Positions 17,255-27,897 of a stretch of DNA of 64,000 nt are shown piece by piece. Under the pieces are notes generated by a model, which saw only the letters and a program-made list of their open reading frames with translations, had not been told where the DNA came from and made no database searches. How positions within the stretch are numbered: the first letter of the stretch is position 1; each line of letters begins with the position of its first letter. Source of the stretch: Vallitalea pronyensis. Its GTDB lineage: Bacteria; Bacillota; Clostridia; Lachnospirales; Vallitaleaceae. The DNA lies in NCBI RefSeq assembly GCF_018141445.1, contig NZ_CP058649.1, forward strand, positions 1,197,001 through 1,261,000, read 5' to 3'. Made by a program: the position numbers and the translations under genes.

Positions 17255-18019
17255 ATGTTAGCAGTTGATCGAAGAAAGAGAATCCTAGAAATCATTCAAC
17301 AAAAAGAAAGCGTTAAAGTACCAGACCTAAGCCAACAATTCAGCGTCACTCTAGAAACAATCCGACGCGATTTAGAAAAACTCGAAAAAGAAGGACATGT
17401 CAAAAGAAGTTACGGCGGTGCAACCCTTAACACAAGCACCAACGAAGACATATCCATCAACATTAGAGAAGTAACCAACAAAGAAGACAAAAACCGCATT
17501 GGCAAGGCCGTAGCAGACCTGATTCAAGATGGCGATACCATTATGATGGATGCCAGCACCACAGCACTCTACGTCGCCAAATACTTACAAGACAAAAAAG
17601 TAACCATCATCACCAATGCACTAAAAGTGCCCATGGTATTAGCCGGTAAAAATAACATGGACATAATCTCAACAGGCGGTACCCTCAAAAGCTCATCCCT
17701 ATCCTTTGTAGGTCACATAGCCGAATCAGTCATTGAAAAATACCATGTCAATAAAACCATTATCAGTTGCAAAGCCATTGATCTGGAACATGGTATTATG
17801 GAACCCCACCAATTGGAAACAGAAGTCAAAAAGAAAATGATACATGCCAGTGAACAGGTTATCTTGGCAGTTGATAGCAGTAAATTTGGTAAAAAGTCAT
17901 TTATTAAAGCCTATCCTATAGATAAAATAAGTACCCTAGTAACCGATATGGATTTATCCCATAAGTGGATAGAAACCTTACAGAATAATCAAGTAACGTT
18001 AATCAAAGTAGAACGTTAA
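17255..18019 (+). CDS. DeoR-family transcriptional regulator
   Basis: 254 residues. The N-terminal winged helix (VDRRKRILEIIQQKESVKV, then LSQQFSVTLETIRRDLEKLE) is the DeoR signature, followed by a DeoRC sugar-phosphate-sensing domain (GDTIMMDASTTALYVAKYL, ISTGGTL, FVGHIAE). Such regulators usually repress sugar catabolic genes and respond to a phosphorylated sugar. The class II aldolase gene 230 bases downstream is the obvious target. ATG 17255 has an AGGTGG site; GTG 17237 is a less likely alternative. Codons favour C and A endings unlike most neighbours (see the composition finding). Confidence 0.88.
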   Translation: MLAVDRRKRILEIIQQKESVKVPDLSQQFSVTLETIRRDLEKLEKEGHVKRSYGGATLNTSTNEDISINIREVTNKEDKNRIGKAVADLIQDGDTIMMDASTTALYVAKYLQDKKVTIITNALKVPMVLAGKNNMDIISTGGTLKSSSLSFVGHIAESVIEKYHVNKTIISCKAIDLEHGIMEPHQLETEVKKKMIHASEQVILAVDSSKFGKKSFIKAYPIDKISTLVTDMDLSHKWIETLQNNQVTLIKVER

Positions 18020-18157
18020 TGTACTATAAACAAAATTACCTGTATAGGTAAGCATGTACAAAAGCAAAAGTTTTACCCAAAACATAGAAAACAAAAAACA
18101 ACAAAACAAAGCAGTGTAATAACAACATGTATTATGCTGTTTTTTTATGTGTTTGTG

Positions 18158-18186
18158 TTGACTTAAGTCTGTTTGTTTGCTAGTAT
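18158..18186 (+). promoter_or_regulatory. Promoter of the class II aldolase gene with palindromic -35 region
   Basis: TTGACT (18158-18163) and TAGTAT (18181-18186) are 17 bases apart. A perfect 10-base palindrome, GACTTAAGTC (18160-18169), overlaps the -35 box and could be an operator, perhaps for the DeoR protein upstream; that link is inference. An imperfect T-tailed hairpin ending the deoR transcript lies at about 18108-18147. Confidence 0.6.
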
Positions 18187-18252
18187 TAAATAAAAGAAAG
18201 ATAATAAAAGAAAAAACAAGAAAAACAAAAATGCTCTAAGAGGAGGAATAAG

Positions 18253-18924
18253 ATGTTAGGTGAATATGATGTTAAAAAGCAAATATGTGACATAGGAAAA
18301 AGAATTTATGATAAGGGGATGGTAGCAGCTAATGATGGTAACATCAGTGTAAAAATGGCAGCTAATGAATTTCTTTGCACACCAACAGGTGTCAGTAAAG
18401 GTTTCATGACACCCGATATGATATGTAAAGTAGACATAAACGGTAAGGTATTGGAAGCAGGCCAACCATACAAACCCTCTTCAGAAATCAAAATGCATCT
18501 TCGGGTATACAAGAAAAGACCCGATGTAACATCCGTCGTTCATGCACACCCAATGTATGCTACCGCATTTGCTGTTGCTGGTATGCCATTAACACAGCCG
18601 ATTATGCCAGAGGCCGTTATTTTATTAGGATGCGTGCCTATTGCTGAATACGGTACACCTTCAACGGAAGAGATTCCAGATGCAGTAGAGAAGTATTTGC
18701 AAAATTACGATGCCGTGTTACTTGCCAATCACGGTGCATTAAGCTATGGCGATAGCCTTATCAATGCCTACTACAAAATGGAAAGCTTAGAATTCTATGC
18801 CCAATTGTTATTTATCGCTAAGCAGTTAGGCGGACCAAAAGAATTAACCCGTGACCAAGTGCAGACGTTGTACAACTTACGTTCAAGCTTTGGCTTAACA
18901 GGGAAGCACCCAGCTAACTTATAA
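18253..18924 (+). CDS. Class II aldolase, L-fuculose-phosphate aldolase type
   Basis: 223 residues with AGGAGG 6-8 bases before ATG 18253. The zinc site of the FucA/AraD family is complete: Glu 78 (SSEIKMH), His 97 and His 99 (VVHAHPMYAT) and His 160 (LANHGAL). NDGNISVK and TPTGVSKG bind the phosphate in relatives. The enzyme would cleave a ketose-1-phosphate (fuculose- or ribulose-type) to dihydroxyacetone phosphate and an aldehyde. No kinase or isomerase of such a pathway is adjacent, so the exact substrate is open. It forms its own transcription unit. Confidence 0.85.
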   Translation: MLGEYDVKKQICDIGKRIYDKGMVAANDGNISVKMAANEFLCTPTGVSKGFMTPDMICKVDINGKVLEAGQPYKPSSEIKMHLRVYKKRPDVTSVVHAHPMYATAFAVAGMPLTQPIMPEAVILLGCVPIAEYGTPSTEEIPDAVEKYLQNYDAVLLANHGALSYGDSLINAYYKMESLEFYAQLLFIAKQLGGPKELTRDQVQTLYNLRSSFGLTGKHPANL

Positions 18925-18953
18925 AACCATTGATTGCTCACTACAATCCTTAC

Positions 18954-18999
18954 AAAATGGACTATTGGAAAGGTAACTAACCAACAGTCCATTTTATTT
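18954..18999 (+). terminator. Terminator after the aldolase
   Basis: AAAATGGACTATTGG (18954-18968) pairs with CCAACAGTCCATTTT (18981-18995), followed by a T run. The 19000-19240 stretch is A/T-rich; I see no clear promoter for the next gene there. Confidence 0.85.
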
Positions 19000-19260
19000 T
19001 TTTGCGTTATTTCGACCCATCTTAGACAAGATATATGATATAACGACAGGAGTATGCATAAAAAAGTATTCCTAAAGAAATATTAATTTTAAAAAGAAAT
19101 ATTTTGGAAAACAATTTTTATAATTAGTCTTTATTGTAATATGAGTTCATTTGTTTTAAAATGCATATACAGAAACAAACGGATGTGAAAAAAAGATGTA
19201 TAACATACGTTTTGTCGTTAGGGTTTTTGAAAAATAAAATGATTGAATTGGGGTATGTTT

Positions 19261-20691
19261 ATGTTTAATAATATGCAAGAGTTAAAAGACTATTGTGTGG
19301 ATAATGACATAAAAGTCATTGATTTCAAGGTGATTGATCTAGCAGGACGTTGGCATCACTTAACCATCCCAGCAGCACGTTTTACAGAAAAAACGTTAGA
19401 GGATGGTATTGGATTTGATGGTTCAAGCTATGGCTTTTTAACCATAGAAAAATCAGATATGGTTTTTATACCTGACTTAAGCAGCGCTTTTGTAGACCCT
19501 TTTAATGAAGTACCCTTATTAACCATGATTGGTAATATCTACGCTATTGGTGATAAGGTAGAGCGTTTTGAAGGGGACCCAAGGTATGTAGCTGAAAAAG
19601 CCGAACGATACATGAAAGAAACCGGTATTGCTGATAAGGCAAAATTTGGTCCAGAATTTGAATTCTATATTTTAGACCATATCTCCTATAAATCTTTACC
19701 TAATCATATGGAAGTATACTTAGATGCTGAACAAGCTGAGTGGAACATGGGTAATAAGGATAGAAAGAATCTAGGTTTTAAAGTGGGTCGTCATAAAGGA
19801 TATCATGTGGACATACCTTATGATGTGAATTTTAATCTAAGAAATAACATGGTCTTGATGTTAGAAGAAAACGGTGTACCTGTTAAATACCATCATACGG
19901 AGGTTGGAGGACCTGGTCAGTTAGAGATTGAACTGTCCTTTGGCGGGTTACTGGAGATGGCAGACCGGACCATGTTAACCAAATATATATTGAAAAATGA
20001 AGCCATACGCAATGGAAAGACCGTTACCTTTATGCCCAAACCTATATTTGGTGAAGCAGGTAATGGTATGCATGTCCATTTTCAATTATTTAAAGATGAC
20101 GAACCTATTTTCTACGATGCAAAGGGTTATTCTGGATTAAGCCAAACAGCTCTTTATGCCATTGGGGGTATATTAAAACATGCCCCAGCTCTCATGGCAT
20201 TTACTAACCCAAGTACCAACTCCTATAAACGTTTGATTCCAGGCTATGAAGCACCTGTTAGTATTTGTTATGCAACAGCTAATCGAAGTTCTGTTATACG
20301 TATCCCCGGTTATGCTAAGAAACCGGATACAAAACGTTTTGAGTTCCGTCCATCTGATGCAACAAGCAACCCCTATTTGGCTTTTTCAGCTTTGATGATG
20401 GCCATGCTTGATGGTATTCGTCATAGGATTGATCCTGTAGAAGAAGGTTTTGGTCCCTATGATGTGAATATTTTTGAGTTGCCTGAAGAAGAAAAAGCAA
20501 AGATTAAAGGGTTACCTAGGTCTTTAGAAGAAGCAGCTGATGCTCTTGAAAAAGATCATGATTTCTTATTAGAAGGCGGTGTATTCTGTGAAGGTATTAT
20601 TCAGAATCAATTAAAAGCCATCCGTAGGGATGCTTCCAGAGTAACGATTATGCCTAACCCCATTGAGTTCGAGATGTATTTTGATCTATAG
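19261..20691 (+). CDS. Glutamine synthetase (type I family)
   Basis: About 476 residues. It carries GS hallmarks: GFDGSSYGF near the N-terminus, KFGPEFEFYIL, HTEVGGPGQLEIELSF, PIFGEAGNGMHVHF (ATP and ammonium site) and NPSTNSYKRLIPGYEAPV, then RFEFRPSDATSNPYLAFSA. The enzyme makes glutamine from glutamate, ammonia and ATP in the cytoplasm. The start is uncertain: ATG 19255 and ATG 19261 are both in frame behind a weak TTGGGG site, and 19261 has the better spacing. It lies alone between an aldolase and a convergent hydrolase; no GlnR gene is near. A role specific to gamma-glutamyl-polyamine metabolism is not supported beyond proximity. Confidence 0.93.
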   Translation: MFNNMQELKDYCVDNDIKVIDFKVIDLAGRWHHLTIPAARFTEKTLEDGIGFDGSSYGFLTIEKSDMVFIPDLSSAFVDPFNEVPLLTMIGNIYAIGDKVERFEGDPRYVAEKAERYMKETGIADKAKFGPEFEFYILDHISYKSLPNHMEVYLDAEQAEWNMGNKDRKNLGFKVGRHKGYHVDIPYDVNFNLRNNMVLMLEENGVPVKYHHTEVGGPGQLEIELSFGGLLEMADRTMLTKYILKNEAIRNGKTVTFMPKPIFGEAGNGMHVHFQLFKDDEPIFYDAKGYSGLSQTALYAIGGILKHAPALMAFTNPSTNSYKRLIPGYEAPVSICYATANRSSVIRIPGYAKKPDTKRFEFRPSDATSNPYLAFSALMMAMLDGIRHRIDPVEEGFGPYDVNIFELPEEEKAKIKGLPRSLEEAADALEKDHDFLLEGGVFCEGIIQNQLKAIRRDASRVTIMPNPIEFEMYFDL

Positions 20692-20695
20692 ATAG

Positions 20696-20788
20696 TAACT
20701 TTAAGGAGCTATTCTGTCAATGTATTTACCAATGCATGTACTTGTTTGGAAGGGTAAATATATTGATGGGGTAGCTCCTTTAGTTATT
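20696..20788. repeat. Long imperfect inverted repeat between convergent genes
   Basis: Two arms of about 35 bases (20696-20730 and 20753-20788) pair over AAGGAGCTA/TAGCTCCTT at the base and TGTATTTACC/GGTAAATATA near the tip. The transcript would fold into one long hairpin right after the glutamine synthetase stop, probably a terminator for one or both convergent genes, although no strong T run follows. Confidence 0.65.
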
Positions 20789-20850
20789 GTTCATATGTTT
20801 TTTTAGACCAATGATTCTATGAAGATGGAAACCTTATTCTTAAATCATTT

Positions 20851-22290
20851 TTATTCGTCACTATCTATTGTATGACCTTTTATATGCATGGGTTGCTCAG
20901 GAGCATGGAATCCATGATAAATCATAAAATCCACGGAAATAGTATTGTCTTCAAAATGGACCATGTATTCGTCGGTATAAGTGGCTTCCACATAGCGAAA
21001 AACAATCTGGAGTGTATCCGCTGATTGCCAACGTGCCATGGCGCGTATCTTTTCTTTAAACCCAAAATCATTATCGATCATGCTTTCTTCCCAATGAGAT
21101 AGACCAATGGGTATGCATGTTGTTTGCTGAGAGGTTGTTAAAGTTAAAAAGAGTTTTTCTTCTTCCAATGCAAAAGTCATAGCTTGCAAGTGTTTATCAT
21201 TAGGCGTTAAAGCATAGGTATTGCCATGAATATTCTTCATAAGAGGTGATGTGACATGACCCTCTAAGTGATAATTAAGGGAACTGTTTTTCTGTTGCAG
21301 ATGTTCATAGGCGTCTGTATGCTCCAGTGAATGAGGATGTATAGCAGGTAGTAGATGTGCCCATACAGCATTGATAACATCCGGCATATTATCCACACCA
21401 GCTGTTGTGACAATCACCGTATCCTTATCTGGTAGAACAATACAAAATTGTCCAAAAGCACCATCTCCACGATAAGCATCATGACCGCAACGCCAGAATT
21501 GATAACCATAGCCTTGGTCCCAGTCACTACCATCGTCTCGATTGGTTGCCACTTGATAAGCAGTTGCTTCTCGGACCCAATCAGCAGGTATCAGTTGTTG
21601 ACCATCCCAATGTCCCTCTTGCAAATAGAGCTGTCCAAACTTGGCAATGGCTTCTGTTGTGAGGCTAAGTCCAAAAGCTCCGAAGTTAATACCCTTAGGA
21701 CAACTATCCCACTCACAAGTAATCCCTAATGGTTCAAATAAACGTGGGCATAAAAATGCGTGAAGGGACAGGTTAGTTACCTTGGTAATGATAGCAGATA
21801 ACATGTATGTGGCCATGTTATTATACAGGAAATAAGAACCTGGTTCATGGACGACCTTTTCTTCAAAAAAACATTTTACCCAATCCTTTTCATCATTCCT
21901 AAAAATGCGCACAATAAAATCTTCAGCATGTCCTGTATTCATGGTCAAAAGATGTTTAATGGTCATCTTCTCGAAATGTTTATCAACTTCATCCAATAAG
22001 TAGCCGTCAAAAAAGGATATGACAAGGTCATCCAATTGAATAAGACCTTCCCCTATAGCTAATCCAATAGCAGTAGATGTAAAAGATTTGCTCAATGAGT
22101 TTAATATATGGGGTTCATCATCTCGATAGGGTTTCCACCAAGCTTCTGATACCACATAACCATGTCTTAAAACCATATAACTATGAAGTTCTAACTGAGA
22201 GGCTTCAATAGCCTTAATGAATTTAAGAATACCATTTGAATCAATACCTTGTTTCTCAGGTGTGCTTCTTTTTAAACACATTTGTTTCAT
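20851..22290 (-). CDS. Beta-lactamase-family serine hydrolase
   Basis: 479 residues without a signal peptide. The class C beta-lactamase/DD-peptidase fold is shown by the Ser-x-x-Lys motif SLSK (65-68, catalytic Ser 65, Lys 68), Tyr-x-Asn (YNN, 156-158) and GYGYQFWRCG in the C-terminal half of the domain. A beta-rich tail of about 150 residues follows. Members are esterases, peptidases or amidases; the substrate cannot be told from sequence. It is transcribed alone, convergent with glutamine synthetase. The upstream gap (22291-22742) is A/T-rich and carries its promoter and that of the next operon, but no clear consensus boxes. Confidence 0.8.
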   Translation of the reverse strand: MKQMCLKRSTPEKQGIDSNGILKFIKAIEASQLELHSYMVLRHGYVVSEAWWKPYRDDEPHILNSLSKSFTSTAIGLAIGEGLIQLDDLVISFFDGYLLDEVDKHFEKMTIKHLLTMNTGHAEDFIVRIFRNDEKDWVKCFFEEKVVHEPGSYFLYNNMATYMLSAIITKVTNLSLHAFLCPRLFEPLGITCEWDSCPKGINFGAFGLSLTTEAIAKFGQLYLQEGHWDGQQLIPADWVREATAYQVATNRDDGSDWDQGYGYQFWRCGHDAYRGDGAFGQFCIVLPDKDTVIVTTAGVDNMPDVINAVWAHLLPAIHPHSLEHTDAYEHLQQKNSSLNYHLEGHVTSPLMKNIHGNTYALTPNDKHLQAMTFALEEEKLFLTLTTSQQTTCIPIGLSHWEESMIDNDFGFKEKIRAMARWQSADTLQIVFRYVEATYTDEYMVHFEDNTISVDFMIYHGFHAPEQPMHIKGHTIDSDE

Positions 22291-22742
22291 GTTGTATCCC
22301 CCTTATTGCTTAATACGTAGCATACAATTATTATAGCACAACACGTTCGTTTTTTCATTGATAACGTTCGTTTAACACTGGGATTATAGATTTATAAATC
22401 TAATGAAAATGTCCTAACGTACAACTTTTTAAGGGACTATAAATGTCTATTTCATGGACGAATAACTTAAAGCTTAAAAGTATGATTTAGTCCTCTAATA
22501 AGTGGTATAAAATTTTATCATACGCATATTGTCATCTTAATCAGAGATATGGTATGATATATCCTATAAATGAGCAATTTACATATAAATCACTTGAGAA
22601 TTAGAAGTAGAGGTGAAGGTTATATGCTAAGTTGTAGAGCCAAAATTATACCAACTGATAAGATAAATGGTAATTATATGGATTAAAGAAAGGATTAGCT
22701 TCATAATCATGAGAAAATGAAATAGAAATTGGGGGAATTTAG

Positions 22743-23771
22743 ATGATTGACTTAAGAAGTGATACGGTTACAAAACCAACGAAAGCCATGCGAGAAGCCA
22801 TGTATAACGCCGTGGTCGGTGATGATGTATACGGTGATGACCCATCGGTGAATGAACTAGAAGAGTATGCGGCTCAATTAATCGGCAAAGAAGCAGCCCT
22901 CTTTGTCCCAAGTGGCACATTTGGCAACCAACTTGCTCTGTTAACCCATTGCCAAAGAGGTGATGAGGTATTACTAGGTGATGATTGTCACATTGTGCAG
23001 CATGAGGTAGGTGCGGCATCAGTCATTGCAGGGGTACAGCTGCGTACATTAGTCAGCGATAAAGGGGTATTGGACCCTGAAGACATTTGCAGTAAAATCA
23101 GAGAAGAAGAGTTGCACTATCCCAGAACAGGGCTTATCTGCTTGGAAAATGCCCATTCCATTGGCAGAGTTATTCCTCTAAGCAACATGGCATCCATTAA
23201 AGCTATAGCCGATGAAAGAGAAGTACCTGTCCATATGGATGGAGCGCGGTTATTTAATGCAACCACCTATCTACAGGTTGATGTGAAAGAGATCACACAA
23301 CACTGTGATACAGTTATGTTTTGCTTATCCAAAGGGTTATGTGCTCCTGTGGGCTCTATTCTAGCAGGGAGTCAATCATTTATTGATAGGGCAAGAAAAA
23401 ATAGAAAACTCATGGGTGGTGCCTTGCGTCAAGCAGGTGTGATTGCAGCTGCTGGACTTGTTGCTTTGAAGGACATGCGTTCATGTCTAAAAGATGACCA
23501 TGATCAGGCATTATACATGGGTAAGCAGTTGGCTGAGCTTGAAGGCGTCACAGTTTTTATGGAGGATATTCATATTAATATGGTCTTCTTTAAAATAGAA
23601 AAACCCGTTGATTATGATGCTCTTGTTACTTATTTTTCAAATGCGGGTATCGCCATTAACGGTCATGAGCATGGTATCATGCGATTTGTAACCAATCACG
23701 GTATCACACAAGCAGATGTGGATACAGCAGTGACCACATTAAGAAATTTTTTGAAGGAGCATTTCCAGTAA
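22743..23771 (+). CDS. ltaE: Low-specificity L-threonine aldolase
   Basis: 342 residues, PLP-dependent fold-type I. The start MIDLRSDTVTKPT, then DDVYGDDPSVNELE, PSGTFGNQLAL and the PLP Schiff-base Lys 197 in CLSKGLCAPVG, is the classic threonine aldolase pattern. It splits L-threonine or allo-threonine to glycine and acetaldehyde. ATG 22743 follows TTGGGGGAA. Only 22 bases separate it from the arginine decarboxylase start, so it heads the polyamine operon, although the metabolic link between the two is not obvious. Confidence 0.9.
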   Translation: MIDLRSDTVTKPTKAMREAMYNAVVGDDVYGDDPSVNELEEYAAQLIGKEAALFVPSGTFGNQLALLTHCQRGDEVLLGDDCHIVQHEVGAASVIAGVQLRTLVSDKGVLDPEDICSKIREEELHYPRTGLICLENAHSIGRVIPLSNMASIKAIADEREVPVHMDGARLFNATTYLQVDVKEITQHCDTVMFCLSKGLCAPVGSILAGSQSFIDRARKNRKLMGGALRQAGVIAAAGLVALKDMRSCLKDDHDQALYMGKQLAELEGVTVFMEDIHINMVFFKIEKPVDYDALVTYFSNAGIAINGHEHGIMRFVTNHGITQADVDTAVTTLRNFLKEHFQ

Positions 23772-23793
23772 TATTGATGGAAGGAAAGTGACA

Positions 23794-25707
23794 ATGAATC
23801 GAGTAGAATTATTGGGACGATGGACCAAAGAAAAATCAGAAGAACTATATGGCATTAAGAATTGGGGAAGAAAATATTTTTCTGTATCTGAAAAAGGTGA
23901 GGTGCTTATTAATCCTTTTAAAGACCCAGAGTCAGCTGTTAGTTTGAAAGACATCGCAACAGGTGTAACAGATAGAGGACTGGATATGCCTGTCTTACTA
24001 CGTTTTGAAAATATTCTAGATGCACAATTGTCTTATTTAAATGAATCCTTCAATGATGCCATAAAAAAACTTCATTATAAAGGGCGATACCAAGGGGTTT
24101 ATCCTATTAAGGTGAATCAACAACAACAAGTGATACAAGAAGTGACGAAATTTGGTCAACGTTACCACCACGGTTTAGAAGTTGGCAGTAAACCAGAGCT
24201 CATTGCGGCACTTTCGGAGATGAAAGATAAAGAAGCTTGTCTCATTTGTAACGGCTATAAGGATGAAGAATTCATTGATTTAGGTCTATATGCCATAAAA
24301 ATGGGATTCAAATGTTTTTTTGTCATTGAAATACCTGGAGAATTAGACCTTATACTAAAGCGGGCAGAAGCATTACATGTTCAACCCAATATTGGCATAC
24401 GTATAAAATTATCTTCCAAAGCTGGTGGACATTGGACGGAATCAGGTGGTGATAGAAGCATTTTTGGGCTGAACATGTCCCAAATCATTGCCATTGTAGA
24501 CCGTTTAAAAATAGAAAACAAAATAGAATGTTTAAAACTCATGCATTATCATCTGGGCTCTCAGATTCCAAATATCCGGGATATACGGACAGCTGTTCAA
24601 GAAGCAGCCAGAGTCTATGCAGAACTGGTAAAAGAAGGGGCACCCATGGGTTATATTGATCTTGGTGGTGGACTTGCTGTTGATTATGATGGTTCCAATA
24701 CCAATTATACCAATAGCAGTAATTACAGTGTAGAGGAGTATTGTACCGATATCGTTGAGGCAGTCATGACGGTAATGGATAGTTCACAGATTGAACACCC
24801 TACCATTATCACAGAATCCGGTCGTGCCCTTGTAGCCTATTATTCGGTACTGTTATTTAACGTGCTGGATGTAGCCACTTTTGAAGAACATGAAATTCCT
24901 GCCCAATTAGACCCGTCTCTACCAGAGGAAGTCCATTATCTCCATGAGGTGAATCAAAAATTAACCGTTAAGAACCTGCAGGAAACCTATAACGATATTC
25001 TATATTATCGTGATAACATTCGAAACATGTTTAATCATGGCAGGATTAGCTTAAGAGAACGGGCTGTGTCCGAGAAGATTTTTTGGAATACCCTTCATCA
25101 GATTGTGGACAAGAAAAACAAGTTAAAATTCGTACCAAGTGAACTAATGGATCTTGAATCAGCCATAGCCGATATTTATTATTGCAATTTCTCCGTATTT
25201 CAGTCCATTCCAGACAGCTGGGCTATTGATCAGCTGTTTCCAATTATGCCCATTCATCGCTTATTGGAATTACCTACAAGGAATGCTGTCATAGCGGATA
25301 TAACATGTGACTGCGACGGCAATATTGATAAGTTTATTGATTTACACGACATGAATAATACACTGCCACTTCACCCTTTAAAAGATACAGAAGATTACTT
25401 TATAGGAATTTTCTTGGTAGGTGCTTATCAAGAAACATTGGGGGATTTGCATAATCTCTTTGGGGACACCAATGTGGTGAGTGTGAAACTTAATGGCGAT
25501 GGCACCTATGATATTGTGAATGAGATATCAGGGGACAGTGTTCAAGATGTGCTAAGCTACGTGGAGTTTGATACAAAAGCCATGCGGATGAAGTTTAGAA
25601 AAACGGCTGAAGAAGCGGTGAAGATGGGGCTTGTTACACCATCGGAACGACGTATTATCATGCAGTCTTATGAAAATGGATTGCTGGGATACACATACTA
25701 TGAAAGA
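23794..25707 (+). CDS. speA: Biosynthetic arginine decarboxylase
   Basis: About 638 residues, close to the 630-660 usual for SpeA. The PLP lysine is Lys 106 in YPIKVNQQ; GGHWTESGGDRSIFGL, MHYHLGSQ and DLGGGLAVDYDG are typical of the alanine-racemase-fold arginine decarboxylase. It converts arginine to agmatine. The listed end excludes the stop at 25708-25710. ATG 23794 is preferred because AAGGAAAG sits just upstream; GTG 23788 overlaps that site. Agmatinase starts 12 bases after the stop. Confidence 0.93.
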
Positions 25708-25722
25708 TAAGAGGTAAGCAAC

Positions 25723-26586
25723 ATGCTAAAAGACCAAAGAGCCATCATCCATGAAGGTATCCTAAGTGAATATGATCAGAGTCAGGTGGTTGTTTTTGGC
25801 CTTCCTTTTGATGGCACCGTATCTTATCGGCCGGGAACACGATTTGGACCACAGATGATAAGAAACGAATTAGATGGACTTGAAACCTACAGTCCTTATT
25901 TGGATAAAGATATGGTGGATTACTCACTATGTGATTTAGGGGATTTACCCTTACCTTTTGGAAACACAGAAAAAGTCATGACGTTGATTGAAGAAGAGGT
26001 GGGTACATTATTAGAAGATGGTAAAAAGCTGTTAGCCATAGGGGGGGAACACCTTGTATCTTACCCTGTCATCAAAGCTCACCTTAAGAAATACAAAGAC
26101 CTGCATATCATTCACCTAGATGCCCATGCAGATTTACGAGAGGATTACTTAGGTGAGTCCTTATCCCATGCAACCGTGATGCGGCGGGTGTATGAACAAC
26201 TAAACACAGGTAAAATCTGGCAGTTTGGCATACGGTCAGGTACAAAAGAAGAATTCCAATTTGCCAAAACCCATACCAAGATGCATCCTTTTGACTTAAA
26301 AGGATTAGATAAAGCTGTTCATGAAATTGGTCAAGACCCTGTATATGTGACCATTGATTTAGATGTGCTGGACCCTTCAATTTTTAGTGGGACAGGTACA
26401 CCAGAGCCAGGAGGAGCAACCTTCAAAGAGCTTATGGAGGCTATGGGTCAGTTAACCAGACTCAACATTGTGGGTGGGGACCTTGTAGAATTGTCCCCAA
26501 ACTATGATCAAAGTGGTGTATCCACACTGGTAGCCTGCAAAGTCCTTAGAGAATTATCCCTTGTCTTGGCAAATCATACAACATGA
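25723..26586 (+). CDS. speB: Agmatinase (ureohydrolase)
   Basis: 287 residues of the arginase/agmatinase superfamily. The di-manganese ligands are all present: His 110 in GGEH, Asp 133, His 135 and Asp 137 in DAHADLR, and Asp 212 and Asp 214 in IDLDVLDP. It hydrolyses agmatine to putrescine and urea, the step after SpeA. Spacing to speA is only 12 bases. About 100 bases separate it from the next gene, which may have its own promoter or read through. Confidence 0.93.
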   Translation: MLKDQRAIIHEGILSEYDQSQVVVFGLPFDGTVSYRPGTRFGPQMIRNELDGLETYSPYLDKDMVDYSLCDLGDLPLPFGNTEKVMTLIEEEVGTLLEDGKKLLAIGGEHLVSYPVIKAHLKKYKDLHIIHLDAHADLREDYLGESLSHATVMRRVYEQLNTGKIWQFGIRSGTKEEFQFAKTHTKMHPFDLKGLDKAVHEIGQDPVYVTIDLDVLDPSIFSGTGTPEPGGATFKELMEAMGQLTRLNIVGGDLVELSPNYDQSGVSTLVACKVLRELSLVLANHTT

Positions 26587-26687
26587 TGATATGATGATTC
26601 ACTATAGAAGGAACATATCTCTGTATTAAAAGATAAATGAGCAAATGTAATGAAAAATAAAATTTTAAAATATAGGAGGTTTATACC

Positions 26688-27887
26688 ATGGGAAAAGCCC
26701 TTATTATTGGAGCTGGCGGCGTTTCAAATGTGGTGGTGCATAAATGTTGTCAGAATCCTGAAGTTTTTGAAGAAATCATGATTGCAAGCCGTACTAAGTC
26801 AAAATGCGATGCTATGAAAGAAAAATTAGATGGTGGTAAAACCATTATCCATACAGCACAAGTAGACGCAGACGATACAGATGCTCTAATTGCACTTATA
26901 AAAGATTTTAAACCTGAAATGGTCATTAACGTTGCCTTACCTTACCAAGATTTAACCATCATGGATGCTTGTCTAGCAACAGGAGTCCATTACTTAGATA
27001 CAGCCAATTATGAACCTCCCGAGATTCCCAAGTTTGAATACAAATGGCAATGGGCTTATAAAGAGCATTTTGAAAAAGCAGGACTAACAGCCATCTTAGG
27101 TTGTGGTTTTGATCCAGGCGTAACAGGTGTGTTTAGTGCCTATGCCATGAAGCACTACTTCGATGAGATTCATTATATTGATATTTTAGATGCAAATGGT
27201 GGTGACCATGGGTACCCATTTGCAACCAACTTTAACCCAGAAATTAATATTCGTGAAATTACAGCTAACGGAAGATACTGGGAACAAGGAGAATGGATTG
27301 AAACGGAACCATTAGCCATCAAACGTGTATTTGACTTTGACGGTATAGGTGAAAAAGATGCGTACCTGCTTTATCATGAAGAATTAGAATCATTAGCATT
27401 GAACATTAAAGGAATCAAACGTATTCGCTTCTTCATGACATTTTCCCAGCAGTATATTACCCACCTGAATGTGCTTCAAAATGTAGGAATGACCAGTATT
27501 GAACCCATTGCATTTGAAGGAAAAAGCATCCAACCTTTACATTTCCTAAAGGCCGTGTTACCTGACCCAGCGACTTTAGGTCCCAGAACAAAAGGTAAAA
27601 CCAACATTGGATGTATATGCCAAGGTGTAAAAGATGGTAAACCCGTCACCTATTATGTCTATAACATGTGTGACCATGAAGCTTGTTACAAAGAAGTAGG
27701 CTCACAAGCCATTTCCTATACAACAGGTGTGCCAGCCATGATTGGAGCCAAGTTGCTCATGGAAGGTAAATGGAAGAAACCTGGGGTATATAACGTAGAA
27801 GAATTTGACCCAGACCCATTTATGGACGAGCTGAACAAGCAAGGATTACCTTGGCACGAGAACTTCAACCCCGTACTCTTGGATTAA
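26688..27887 (+). CDS. Carboxy(nor)spermidine synthase/dehydrogenase, saccharopine dehydrogenase family
   Basis: 399 residues with AGGAGG ahead of ATG 26688. An N-terminal Rossmann fold (ALIIGAGGVSNVVVHKC) binds NAD(P)H, and the body resembles saccharopine dehydrogenase (LDTANYEPPEIPKFEYKWQW, GCGFDPGVTGVFSAY). Followed immediately by a carboxynorspermidine decarboxylase, it is best read as the enzyme that reductively condenses putrescine with aspartate semialdehyde to carboxyspermidine. This completes an aminopropyltransferase-independent route to spermidine. A lysine-pathway role is less likely here. Confidence 0.9.
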   Translation: MGKALIIGAGGVSNVVVHKCCQNPEVFEEIMIASRTKSKCDAMKEKLDGGKTIIHTAQVDADDTDALIALIKDFKPEMVINVALPYQDLTIMDACLATGVHYLDTANYEPPEIPKFEYKWQWAYKEHFEKAGLTAILGCGFDPGVTGVFSAYAMKHYFDEIHYIDILDANGGDHGYPFATNFNPEINIREITANGRYWEQGEWIETEPLAIKRVFDFDGIGEKDAYLLYHEELESLALNIKGIKRIRFFMTFSQQYITHLNVLQNVGMTSIEPIAFEGKSIQPLHFLKAVLPDPATLGPRTKGKTNIGCICQGVKDGKPVTYYVYNMCDHEACYKEVGSQAISYTTGVPAMIGAKLLMEGKWKKPGVYNVEEFDPDPFMDELNKQGLPWHENFNPVLLD

Positions 27888-27897
27888 GGAAAGATGA